A DNA stretch of 10,822 nt, taken from contig JAAGZM010000013.1 of NCBI GenBank assembly GCA_024206355.1, positions 1 to 10,822 of the forward strand, read 5' to 3'. A program made the translations under genes and the position numbers. The stretch is from Gammaproteobacteria bacterium. Lineage in GTDB: Bacteria; Pseudomonadota; Gammaproteobacteria; Enterobacterales; GCA-2746155. Of the stretch, positions 1-6,377 are shown one piece after another (within the stretch, counting starts at the first letter, position 1; each line of letters begins with the position of its first letter). Under the pieces are notes generated by a model that worked only from the letters and a program-made list of their open reading frames with translations, had not been told where the DNA came from and did no database searches.

Positions 1-566
1 ACACCAAGCCCTCGATCACGCAATTGTTTGATGATTGTTTTAATATCACTTACTGATATTGGGTCAACTCCTGCAAAAGGTTCATCTAGAAGGATAAAAC
101 TTGGCGCAGCGGCAAGAGCTCTTGCTATTTCAACACGACGTCGTTCACCACCAGATAAACTCATACCACTATTTTCTCTAATATGAGTAATGTTAAATTC
201 TTCGAGTAAATTTTCTAGCACCTGCTCCCGTGCTTTCTTATCAAGGTCATTACGAGTTTCTAGTATCGCCAAAATATTATCGTTCACCGACAATCGTCTA
301 AATATAGAAGGTTCTTGTGGTAAATATCCGATACCTTTGGTTGCTCTATCATGCATAGCCAATTCTGTAATATCTTCATCATCAAGCCAAATCGTTCCCT
401 GATCGGCTTCAACTAGACCAACTATCATATAAAAGGATGTAGTCTTTCCAGCACCATTCGGTCCTAGCAAACCAACAATTTGTCCAGGACTCACCTCTAA
501 GCTGACATTAGATGTAACCCATTTTTCGCCATAGCGTTTGGCAAGACTTTCTACTTTAAGTGTCAT
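1..566 (-). CDS. lptB: LptB, LPS-export ABC transporter ATPase (3' end cut by window edge)
   Basis: This is the cytoplasmic ATPase of the LptB2FGC complex, which extracts LPS from the inner membrane and pushes it along the periplasmic Lpt bridge. My reverse-strand translation begins MTLKVESLAKRYGEKW and gives 188 complete codons before the window ends; the E. coli protein has 241 residues, so roughly 50 C-terminal residues, including the H-loop histidine, are outside. Visible motifs are Walker A GPNGAGKTT (35-43, K41), Q-loop Q84 followed by EPSIFRRL, where the Phe matches the LptF/G-contacting groove residue of E. coli LptB, signature LSGGE (137-141) and Walker B ILLDE (158-162, catalytic E162). 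Its ATG overlaps the lptA stop by 4 bp (ATGA), implying translational coupling. The GERRRVEIARALA stretch after the signature and the position after lptC-lptA separate it from LivF/LivG-type ATPases. Confidence 0.97.
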   Translation of the reverse strand, partial: MTLKVESLAKRYGEKWVTSNVSLEVSPGQIVGLLGPNGAGKTTSFYMIVGLVEADQGTIWLDDEDITELAMHDRATKGIGYLPQEPSIFRRLSVNDNILAILETRNDLDKKAREQVLENLLEEFNITHIRENSGMSLSGGERRRVEIARALAAAPSFILLDEPFAGVDPISVSDIKTIIKQLRDRGLG

Positions 567-1330
567 TGAGTTTTGTCCAAGTTATTTTGTTTATCATTGA
601 GTGGTTCTTTATCTTTAGCAGCGTCGTATCGATAACTCGGTCTCTGCTCTCCCTCTCCAGTGGCAGAAACTCCACCAGTCAAGATATTGTATTCAATTTT
701 ATCAGCTGAGAATGACGTTAGCTCATTGACTACTGTAGCCTGATAAAGTGTTGCTATCTGATTTTGTACATCCCAAATTATTCTTTCTGCTTTGATCATT
801 ACCTTTTTGTCAGCCAGTTGATGAATAAAAGCAGCTGGACTTCCTTTAGCATCAAACTCAAAAGGTTTCCCTTGCTTTAATAAAAGCTGCATTGCACTTG
901 CCGATATTTCAAAGGAGCTCGCATCAGTTTTTTGTAATAGCGATATATTATCTTGAAACTCTAACAATTCTTGAGAAGGCGTATAAATCAACTGCGACGT
1001 CTTTGCCATTAAACTAACTGATCCTAAATTTTGTTCAAACTTAACCGGAGTACCACTAATAATAAACCTTTCAAGATTATTATCTGAAGCGGGCTGTACT
1101 TCAGCAAAGTCACCATTAATAACAATAGCTAAATGTTTTAATAGAACATTACCTTCTAGACGTCTTATTGATGTTTGAAGATTAAGCTCTCCATGATCAG
1201 CACTAATATCTAAACCAGAGTCTGTCTCTTCTGCAAATATAAAGGATGTTGATGTAAACACAATAGTCATTAGCACGGTAGTTGCGAGAGTAGTTACGAA
1301 AGACAACTTCCTTTTAAAATTAAAAATCAT
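563..1330 (-). CDS. lptA: LptA, periplasmic LPS-bridge protein (long form)
   Basis: This is the OstA/LptA-family periplasmic protein that forms the beta-jellyroll bridge carrying LPS from LptC to LptD. The 255-residue product starts with a signal peptide: KRK (6-8), a hydrophobic core (about 10-31) and a likely signal peptidase I site after A33 (IFA|EE). The OstA-type region follows, beginning near residue 40 with the typical 'DISADHGELN...LEGNVLLKH' pattern of short amphipathic strands. It is about 70 residues longer than E. coli LptA (185). The excess lies after about residue 160 and ends in a very polar tail rich in D, K, N and Q (about 235-255). The start overlaps the lptC end by 11 bp, and an AGG lies about 10 bases upstream of the ATG. 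A sigma-E-like site lies about 100 bases upstream, inside lptC. Identity is secure from family pattern and context; the meaning of the extra length is unknown. Confidence 0.92.
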   Translation of the reverse strand: MIFNFKRKLSFVTTLATTVLMTIVFTSTSFIFAEETDSGLDISADHGELNLQTSIRRLEGNVLLKHLAIVINGDFAEVQPASDNNLERFIISGTPVKFEQNLGSVSLMAKTSQLIYTPSQELLEFQDNISLLQKTDASSFEISASAMQLLLKQGKPFEFDAKGSPAAFIHQLADKKVMIKAERIIWDVQNQIATLYQATVVNELTSFSADKIEYNILTGGVSATGEGEQRPSYRYDAAKDKEPLNDKQNNLDKTQ

Positions 1331-1904
1331 AATGAATTTTAACCTTTTCTTTCAGTTGTAACTGCTCAGTTTTTAGGGCCATATGTAAACCTATAGCAGC
1401 AAAACTGCTACTATTTGATACTGCTGAAATTGGACTGTCTGTCCAAAACGATTGTTCCAACACATCAAAATAAAGTTCCTCTGTTTGCAAGAGCATTTTT
1501 TGTTGTTCATCACTATCTGACACCTTAATGGTGACATCGTTTAATAAACTGAGGTTTCGTGTATTATCCTGTATTGTTCCCGACGTAGAATTCATTATCC
1601 AGATATCTCCATCAACACTATACAGGGTTATTTCCGGAGACTCGATATTAGCTTGTTGGTATTCAACATAATGAGAAAGTAGATTACTTTTTATTGATGA
1701 CTGTAATCCACCCTGTTCATTAAATACTCGAAGTTGCAAATTTTCTGCATAGTAATCAGGTTTTAATTCTGCACTCACTGTTTCAGTAACTTTAACATCA
1801 GGCTTTTTTTTATCTTGAAAACTATCATTAAGCAGCAACACTAACAAACAAGCCACTATAAATATGAATCCACGAATTGTAGTTATCAAAGGTTTCGCTC
1901 TCAT
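1320..1904 (-). CDS. lptC: LptC, inner-membrane-anchored LPS transport protein
   Basis: LptC is the single-pass bitopic protein of the LptB2FGC complex that accepts LPS from LptF/G and passes it to LptA. The 194-residue product is close to the E. coli length (191). It has an N-terminal transmembrane helix at about 10-26, after the basic MRAKPLITTIR segment, and then a periplasmic region with the family's repeating beta-strand pattern (for example YYAENLQLRVFNEQG at 51-65). The primary sequence of this family is poorly conserved, so the call rests mostly on topology, length and position between kdsC and lptA. Its ATG is 2 bp after the kdsC stop and I see no good Shine-Dalgarno before it, so translation probably depends on coupling. 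Its distal coding sequence carries a dyad and a sigma-E-like motif that may serve lptA. Confidence 0.9.
   Translation of the reverse strand: MRAKPLITTIRGFIFIVACLLVLLLNDSFQDKKKPDVKVTETVSAELKPDYYAENLQLRVFNEQGGLQSSIKSNLLSHYVEYQQANIESPEITLYSVDGDIWIMNSTSGTIQDNTRNLSLLNDVTIKVSDSDEQQKMLLQTEELYFDVLEQSFWTDSPISAVSNSSSFAAIGLHMALKTEQLQLKEKVKIHYDF
1430..1446. repeat. 17-bp dyad inside lptC
   Basis: TTGGAC (1430-1435) and GTCCAA (1441-1446) are perfect 6-base inverted arms around a 5-base loop (TGTCT). There is no T-run next to it, so it does not look like a terminator. It covers the -10 element of the candidate lptA promoter and reaches into its spacer, so an operator is possible; chance within coding sequence is equally possible. 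Confidence 0.4.
1430..1458 (-). promoter_or_regulatory. Candidate sigma-E-like promoter inside lptC, upstream of lptA
   Basis: On the minus strand GGAACAA (1458-1452) is followed after 17 bases by TCCAA (1434-1430). This resembles the E. coli sigma-E pattern GGAACTT-N16-TCtgA/TCaaA. The site ends about 100 bases before the lptA start. In E. coli a sigma-E-dependent lptA promoter also lies within lptC, so the position is analogous. Against it: the last two -35 bases differ from consensus, the spacer is one base long, and the site lies in coding sequence. Confidence 0.3.
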
Positions 1905-1906
1905 CG

Positions 1907-2458
1907 TTACTGTTGCCAGTACTCTTGATGAATATTATCAAGCAAGCCTTTGGCATCAAGAATTAAGTCAGCAACATCTCTTGCAGCACCATAACCGCCA
2001 TCGTTAAAAGTGATCCAGTCAGCCTTGTCAATAACGCTAGTATGGGCATCTGCAACAGCGATACCTAAAACTGAACGTCTCATTAGAGGAAGATCAGGCA
2101 AGTCATCACCTACATAAGCAACCTGTTCAGGTGTCAAATCAAGCTCCTTCAATAATGCCTCATAGGCTGCAATTTTATCTTTTTGACCTTGATAAATATG
2201 AGTAATTCCAAGTTCGGCCATACGTCTATCAACAATTTCCGATTGTCTTCCGGTAATAATAGCTATCTCTACATTAGCCTTCTGAAGTAACTTAATACCT
2301 AATCCATCTTTAATATTAAAAGCTTTCATCTCAATATTAGTATTGTCTAAATATACTTCACCCTTTGTGAGAACACCATCCACATCACAAATTAATAACT
2401 GAACATTTTTAGCTAATTCTCTAACATTATTGTCTTCTATTAAACTCTTGTCTTTCAT
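1907..2458 (-). CDS. kdsC: KdsC, 3-deoxy-D-manno-octulosonate 8-phosphate phosphatase
   Basis: KdsC hydrolyses Kdo-8-phosphate to Kdo and phosphate, the third step of Kdo synthesis for the LPS inner core, in the cytoplasm. It is a capless (C0) HAD-superfamily enzyme that works as a tetramer. All four HAD motifs are visible: motif I DVDGVLT (25-31; nucleophile D25, acid/base D27), motif II ITGR (68-71), the motif III lysine in QGQKDK (90-95), and motif IV GDDLPD (117-122). The length, 183 residues, matches the E. coli enzyme (188). The ATG overlaps the kdsD stop by one base (TAATG), which favours translational reinitiation, and lptC follows after 2 bp. The pairing with kdsD and the KdsC-type motif spacing make another HAD phosphatase unlikely. 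Confidence 0.97.
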   Translation of the reverse strand: MKDKSLIEDNNVRELAKNVQLLICDVDGVLTKGEVYLDNTNIEMKAFNIKDGLGIKLLQKANVEIAIITGRQSEIVDRRMAELGITHIYQGQKDKIAAYEALLKELDLTPEQVAYVGDDLPDLPLMRRSVLGIAVADAHTSVIDKADWITFNDGGYGAARDVADLILDAKGLLDNIHQEYWQQ

Positions 2459-3432
2459 TAAACGACCCCAGCTTTTAATAAATCATACATGTTAATTGCA
2501 CCAATAGGTTTTTCAGATGAGTCGGTAATGATCAATCCGTTAATCTTATTATCTTCCATGATTTTAAGTGCTTCAAAAGCAAGCATACCTATTTCAACGG
2601 TGATACAGTTTTTTGTCATCACTTCTGAGATTGGTGTATGAAGAATATCGACTTGAGATTCAATTGTTCGACGTAAATCGCCATCTGTGAAAAGTCCAAC
2701 AAGCCTCCCATCAGCAGATAGAACGGCGGTCATTCCTAATCGACTTCTTGTCATTTCTAATAATGCATCTGTAATAAAGGTGTTTTCAGATACAGAAGGA
2801 AACTCTTGGTCTTGATGCATAATATCGTCGACATGTAATAATAGTCTTCTACCTAAACTTCCACCAGGATGAGATAAGGCAAAATCATCCTTACCAAAAC
2901 CTCTTGCTGTCAATAATGCTATGGCTAATGCATCACCCATTGCCAATGTGGCTGTCGTACTAGCTGTAGGTGCTAAATCTAGAGGACAGGCTTCTTTTTT
3001 AATCGCTACTTCAATATGCACAGAACTACTATCAGACAAGGTAGAACTTTTATTTCCTGTCATAGAGATGAGAGGGACTCCGAGGCGTTTAATAACAGGT
3101 AATAAACCTAATATTTCGCCGGTCTCGCCAGAATAGGATAGAGCCAAGACAACATCTGATGGTGTAATCATCCCAAGATCACCGTGACTCGCTTCTCCCG
3201 GGTGAACAAAAAATGCTGGGGTACCGGTACTCGCCATTGTGGCGGCTATTTTACCGCCAATATGACCAGACTTTCCCATACCAATCACCACAACTCGACC
3301 TTTGCATGCAAATAGAAGTTCACAAGCCTTATTAAAAGTTTCATTAAGGTTGATTATTTGGTCATTTACAGCCTCAGCTTCAATACGTAATACGGCTTCA
3401 CCAAGCGCAGTAAAATCAGTTTTATCTGGCAT
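2458..3432 (-). CDS. kdsD: KdsD, D-arabinose 5-phosphate isomerase
   Basis: KdsD converts D-ribulose 5-phosphate to D-arabinose 5-phosphate, the entry step of Kdo synthesis. The 324-residue protein (E. coli 328) has an N-terminal SIS domain (about 35-180) and two C-terminal CBS domains (about 205-260 and 270-324). The SIS domain shows GMGKSGHIGGKIA (51-63) and SYSGETGEI (99-107). The four residues tied to catalysis in E. coli KdsD (K59, E111, E152, H193) map with a constant shift of five to K54, E106, E147 (in KKEACPLDLAPT) and H188 (in SHPGGSLGRR). The ATG has a GGAA about nine bases upstream. This is the first gene of the kdsD-kdsC-lptC-lptA-lptB run, with its own promoter about 40 bases upstream. 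A paralogue such as GutQ is possible in principle, but the context argues for KdsD. Confidence 0.96.
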   Translation of the reverse strand: MPDKTDFTALGEAVLRIEAEAVNDQIINLNETFNKACELLFACKGRVVVIGMGKSGHIGGKIAATMASTGTPAFFVHPGEASHGDLGMITPSDVVLALSYSGETGEILGLLPVIKRLGVPLISMTGNKSSTLSDSSSVHIEVAIKKEACPLDLAPTASTTATLAMGDALAIALLTARGFGKDDFALSHPGGSLGRRLLLHVDDIMHQDQEFPSVSENTFITDALLEMTRSRLGMTAVLSADGRLVGLFTDGDLRRTIESQVDILHTPISEVMTKNCITVEIGMLAFEALKIMEDNKINGLIITDSSEKPIGAINMYDLLKAGVV

Positions 3433-3473
3433 ATTTTATTCCAAAACGATGTTGATAAAATGGATTACTTATG

Positions 3474-3503
3474 ATTATAGTGGTAAGGAGGCAGCTGTTA
3501 CAA
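3474..3503 (-). promoter_or_regulatory. Sigma-70-type promoter for the kdsD-kdsC-lptCAB operon
   Basis: On the minus strand TTGTAA (3503-3498) precedes a perfect TATAAT (3479-3474) with an 18-base spacer. Transcription should start near 3467, giving a leader of about 35 bases to the kdsD ATG. The site sits in the only sizeable gap of this arm (111 bp, 3433-3543), so kdsD onward can be transcribed separately from yrbG. I see no terminator between yrbG and this promoter, so read-through from yrbG is also likely. Confidence 0.6.
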
Positions 3504-3543
3504 TATTAACCTGTCTGAAGAGCTATTTTATTTATTGGATGAA

Positions 3544-4497
3544 TTATTGTGTAACAAGAAAACCTACATAAATAGCAAAAAGAACACCACCTTCTAAGCG
3601 GCTTATTCTTCCTGGCCCTTTAAATCCATAGGCCATAATAAACATCACAAATGTCAGGAACATCATCAATAGATAATCAGAATACAATACTGAAGCATGA
3701 ATAGGTGTAGGTCTAATTATGCCTGCAAGGCCAAGTACTATAAGGAGGTTAAAAATATTAGAGCCAATGACATTACCGATTGCCAACTCGTGCTCACCTT
3801 TAAGAACACCTGCAACAGATGCCGCCAATTCAGGCAGAGACGTTCCTAATGCAACAATCGTAAGACCTATCGTAAAATCGCTGACTCCAAAAGAAAGTGC
3901 AATACCAGTCGCTCCATTAACCAGAATTTGCGAGCTTATTGGTAAAATAACTAAACCGACAATTAACCAAAAATACGCTTTTTTATTAGGCATTACTTCA
4001 GGAAGTTCTTCGACCATCTCTTCTAGCATTAAGTCATTAGTATTTTTTGAACGCAGACCAAGCCGTATCAACCAGAATAAATAAACAAACATTCCGCTTA
4101 CAAGAATAACGCCATCGATAAAATTTAAGTACAAGTCAGAAATACCAACACCTGCAACAAAACTCACTGCAAAAAGTAAAGGAAATTCACGTCTCAAAAT
4201 GTATGAATCAACCTCTAAAGGTGCAACAAGAGCCGTTATTCCAAGTACTAAGGCAATGTTGGCTATATTTGAACCAATAGCATTACCAATTGCTAGACCT
4301 GGACTGTTGCCTAAACTTGCGGTTACTGATACAAAAATTTCTGGTGCTGAAGATCCCAATGCTACAATGGTTAGCCCCACAATTAAAGGAGAAACACCAA
4401 AGTTTCTTGCAATTGCAGAGGCAGCATCAGTAAACCGATCAGCACTCCAAACAAGTAATGCAATTCCAATAAAAATTAATGCAAAGTTCAATAACAT
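3544..4497 (-). CDS. yrbG: YrbG-type Na+/Ca2+ exchanger-family membrane protein
   Basis: This is an inner-membrane antiporter of the Ca2+:cation antiporter superfamily (K+-dependent Na+/Ca2+ exchanger type). The 317-residue protein (E. coli YrbG 325) is almost wholly hydrophobic, with about ten membrane segments. A charged cytoplasmic loop at about 145-172 (LRSKNTNDLMLEEMVEELPE) separates two homologous halves. Each half carries an alpha repeat: residues 41-86 with GSSAPE (48-53) and 211-256 with GTSLPE (218-223). The conserved E53 and E223 and the paired AIGNxIGSNI stretches form the ion site in this family. GGA about ten bases before the ATG is a fair ribosome site. It is the first gene of the minus arm and diverges from mlaF, as in E. 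coli, where its physiological substrate and role remain unclear; it is not required for LPS transport there. Confidence 0.93.
   Translation of the reverse strand: MLLNFALIFIGIALLVWSADRFTDAASAIARNFGVSPLIVGLTIVALGSSAPEIFVSVTASLGNSPGLAIGNAIGSNIANIALVLGITALVAPLEVDSYILRREFPLLFAVSFVAGVGISDLYLNFIDGVILVSGMFVYLFWLIRLGLRSKNTNDLMLEEMVEELPEVMPNKKAYFWLIVGLVILPISSQILVNGATGIALSFGVSDFTIGLTIVALGTSLPELAASVAGVLKGEHELAIGNVIGSNIFNLLIVLGLAGIIRPTPIHASVLYSDYLLMMFLTFVMFIMAYGFKGPGRISRLEGGVLFAIYVGFLVTQ
3730..3867 (-). repeat. yrbG alpha-2 repeat (protein-level internal duplication)
   Basis: Codons 211-256 of yrbG encode the second alpha repeat. It aligns without gaps to codons 41-86, with 28 of 46 residues identical by my count, including GLTIVALG, PE, LAIGN and IGSNI. 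The duplication is ancient and typical of the family; at DNA level the two copies have diverged. Confidence 0.85.
4240..4377 (-). repeat. yrbG alpha-1 repeat (protein-level internal duplication)
   Basis: Codons 41-86 of yrbG encode the first alpha repeat (GSSAPE plus AIGNAIGSNI), the partner of the copy at 3730-3867. In the folded protein the two repeats have opposite membrane topology and together build the ion-binding centre. Confidence 0.85.
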
Positions 4498-4637
4498 ATA
4501 TTTTCCAATAACGACTCTAAAATCAGGTTACTCCAACAAGGTCATAAGTAGTTAGTTTTAAATTGTAATAATTCCTAATCGCAAGATCTTATTTACCCAT
4601 CAACTTTTTTAGAAGGCGGCAAATAATAACGTATGTT

Positions 4638-4665
4638 GGAACGACTGTCGTTAATTTTTCTCCAA
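4638..4665 (+). promoter_or_regulatory. Candidate sigma-E-like promoter of the mla operon
   Basis: GGAACGA (4638-4644) is followed after exactly 16 bases by TCCAA (4661-4665). The E. coli sigma-E pattern is GGAACTT-N16-TCtgA/TCaaA, so the spacing and GGAAC are right and the rest is partly matched. Its end is 111 bases before the mlaF ATG. A related site occurs before lptA, and a DegS-type protease is encoded nearby. No mapping data are available to me. Confidence 0.35.
4640..4652. repeat. Short perfect dyad AACGAC-T-GTCGTT
   Basis: Six-base perfect inverted arms around a single T lie in the divergent spacer and overlap the -35 part of the candidate sigma-E-like promoter. A one-base loop cannot form a normal RNA hairpin without opening arm pairs, so a protein-binding half-site pair is more plausible than a terminator. 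I do not recognise it as the site of a known regulator. Confidence 0.4.
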
Positions 4666-4776
4666 AGTTTTATCAACATCTCGTTACGTTTAATTAGCAC
4701 AATAAAAGTATTTCATCAGGCTGAGATAGGTTAGAATAAATCAAAGATATAAATGCAATAACTTTTAAGTAACACA

Positions 4777-5595
4777 ATGGACGATTTAATCTTAAAAATC
4801 AAAGAGTTAACTTACAGTCGCGGAAATAGGAAAATTTTTGACGGCTTAGAACTTGAGATCCCCAAAGGCAAAATTACAGCGATAATGGGACCAAGTGGTA
4901 CAGGTAAGACAACTTTATTAAAATTAATAGGTGGCCAACTATCACCTGAAAAAGGCAGTGTTGCGTTTGATGGTCAAAATATTCATCAATTAAATACCGA
5001 ACAACTTTATAAAGCTCGTCGCAAAATGGGTATGCTTTTTCAAAGTGGTGCACTGTTTACAGACATTAATGTTTTTGAGAATGTAGCCTTCCCTCTTCGT
5101 GAACATACCTCTCTTCCTGAAGATATTATTAGAGCAATCGTATTAATGAAACTCGAGGCTGTTGGCCTACGTGGTGCACGCGATTTAATGCCTGCAGAAT
5201 TATCTGGTGGCATGGCTAGACGTGCGGCACTTGCAAGAGCAATCGCTTTGGATCCATTGATGATAATGTATGATGAGCCTTTTGCTGGACAAGATCCGAT
5301 ATCAATGGGTGTTCTCGTTAAATTGATCGATCTGCTAAATAATGCACTAGGCTTAACATCAATTGTCGTGTCTCATGATGTAACTGAAGTTATTTCAATT
5401 GCAGATTACGTTTATCTACTATCGAACGGCAAAGTAATAGGCCAAGGTACTCCAGAACAGCTCAAAAATGAACCATCGCCCAGAGTCAGTCAATTTATGC
5501 AAGGTCTTGCAGATGGCCCAGTACCATTTCATTTTCCCGCAGAAGATTATAAGAAAGATTTATTGGGTACTCCTGCCAAAGGCATAGAGCTATGA
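4777..5595 (+). CDS. mlaF: MlaF, ATPase of the Mla phospholipid ABC transporter
   Basis: MlaF is the cytoplasmic ATPase of the MlaFEDB complex, which moves phospholipids between the inner membrane and the periplasmic carrier MlaC to keep the outer membrane asymmetric. The 272-residue protein (E. coli 269) has Walker A GPSGTGKTT (38-46, K44), Q-loop Q89 (in MLFQSGALF), signature LSGGM (142-146), Walker B IMYDE (163-167, E167), and H-loop H200 (in SHD). The MCE-system signature LSGGMARRAALARA and the C-terminal extension after about 240 (HFPAEDYKKDLLG), the part that contacts MlaB in E. coli, support MlaF over other ATPases. The ribosome site is poor (TTTTAAGT only), so initiation may be weak. 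It overlaps mlaE by 4 bp (ATGA). Confidence 0.97.
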   Translation: MDDLILKIKELTYSRGNRKIFDGLELEIPKGKITAIMGPSGTGKTTLLKLIGGQLSPEKGSVAFDGQNIHQLNTEQLYKARRKMGMLFQSGALFTDINVFENVAFPLREHTSLPEDIIRAIVLMKLEAVGLRGARDLMPAELSGGMARRAALARAIALDPLMIMYDEPFAGQDPISMGVLVKLIDLLNNALGLTSIVVSHDVTEVISIADYVYLLSNGKVIGQGTPEQLKNEPSPRVSQFMQGLADGPVPFHFPAEDYKKDLLGTPAKGIEL

Positions 5596-6377
5596 TTATT
5601 GACGGAATACGTCGTGTTGGCGCTACAGGTATCGAAAATTTTGCCACTACCGGTAGAGCAGGTTTATTACTTGTTGCTGTGCTGTTTAGGTTTCCACGAC
5701 TCGTTGATCTAAAGCTAACCTATCAACAACTACATCATATCGGTGTTCAATCTTTACTGATTATTATTGTGTCTGGCTTCTTTATTGGTATGGTTTTAGG
5801 GTTACAAGGTTATACAACGCTGATTAAATTTGGTGCGGCAGAAAGTTTAGGCCCACTTGTTGCGTTAAGTTTAGTGAGAGAGCTTGGACCTGTAGTTGCT
5901 GCACTCTTATTTGCCGGTAGAGCAGGCTCAGCACTCACTGCTGAGATTGGTTTAATGAAAGCAACAGAACAGCTGTCTAGTATGGAAATGATAGCAGTCA
6001 ACCCTCTACATCGCGTTATCGCACCAAGATTCTTAGCAGGAATAATTGCCATGCCACTGCTTGCTGCAATATTCAGCGCTGTAGCGATTCTTGGCGGCCA
6101 TATTGTTGGTGTTGAATGGCTAGGCGTTGATGCTGGCGGTTATTGGTCAACCATGCAAGCAACTGTAGACTGGCATGAAGATATTCTTAACGGTGTGATT
6201 AAAAGTGTTGTATTTGGCTTTTTTATTACCTGGATTGCTGTATTTCGTGGATATGATACTATTCCTACATCAGAAGGAATTAGTCGTTCTACAACACAAA
6301 CTGTTGTACATTCATCGCTTGCTGTCTTAGCACTAGATTTTGTTCTTACAGCACTTATGTTTGGAGAAATTGGTTAA
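5592..6377 (+). CDS. mlaE: MlaE, permease of the Mla phospholipid transporter
   Basis: This is the inner-membrane permease of the MlaFEDB complex. The 261-residue protein (E. coli 260) has an interfacial N-terminal helix (about 5-35), about five membrane helices, and the MlaE/DUF140 family signature RELGPVVAALLFAGRAGS (96-113), followed by LTAEIGLMKATEQ (115-127), which forms the cytoplasmic coupling region that contacts the ATPase. The C-terminus is a last hydrophobic helix (about 240-258). Its ATG overlaps the mlaF stop, and its TAA is directly followed by the mlaD ATG with no intervening base, so the three are probably translationally coupled. The plant TGD1 and mycobacterial YrbE proteins are distant relatives; adjacency to mlaF and mlaD fixes the identity. 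Confidence 0.97.
   Translation: MIIDGIRRVGATGIENFATTGRAGLLLVAVLFRFPRLVDLKLTYQQLHHIGVQSLLIIIVSGFFIGMVLGLQGYTTLIKFGAAESLGPLVALSLVRELGPVVAALLFAGRAGSALTAEIGLMKATEQLSSMEMIAVNPLHRVIAPRFLAGIIAMPLLAAIFSAVAILGGHIVGVEWLGVDAGGYWSTMQATVDWHEDILNGVIKSVVFGFFITWIAVFRGYDTIPTSEGISRSTTQTVVHSSLAVLALDFVLTALMFGEIG

Larger units (their letters stand above)
4498..4776. other. Divergent yrbG/mlaF intergenic control region
   Basis: These 279 bases separate the two divergent arms and must hold the promoters for yrbG (minus) and mlaF (plus). I find no open frame of interest. For yrbG only a weak candidate exists (TTGCGA, 17 bases, TTAAAA, reading minus). For mlaF there are -10-like sequences TAGAAT (4732-4737) and TATAAA (4748-4753) without good -35 partners, plus the sigma-E-like site at 4638-4665. 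The ATG at 4753 is in frame with mlaF but is followed by CAA and a stop. Confidence 0.6.

Noticed and set aside
3484..3491. TAAGGAGG on the plus strand in the yrbG-kdsD gap, a perfect Shine-Dalgarno
   Set aside because: No ATG, GTG or TTG follows at a useful distance, and the open frame across it is antisense to kdsD and yrbG. It overlaps the spacer of the minus-strand promoter.
3741..3749. TAAGGAGGT on the plus strand within yrbG
   Set aside because: It is the complement of yrbG codons in the conserved alpha-2 repeat (NLLIV). The next ATG is too far away and the antisense frame has no protein-like features.
2921..4555. Several plus-strand open frames of 70-120 codons opposite kdsD and yrbG, and similar ones opposite lptB, mlaE, mlaD and mlaC
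   Set aside because: They are antisense shadows of clearly conserved genes, with no ribosome sites, domains or plausible composition.
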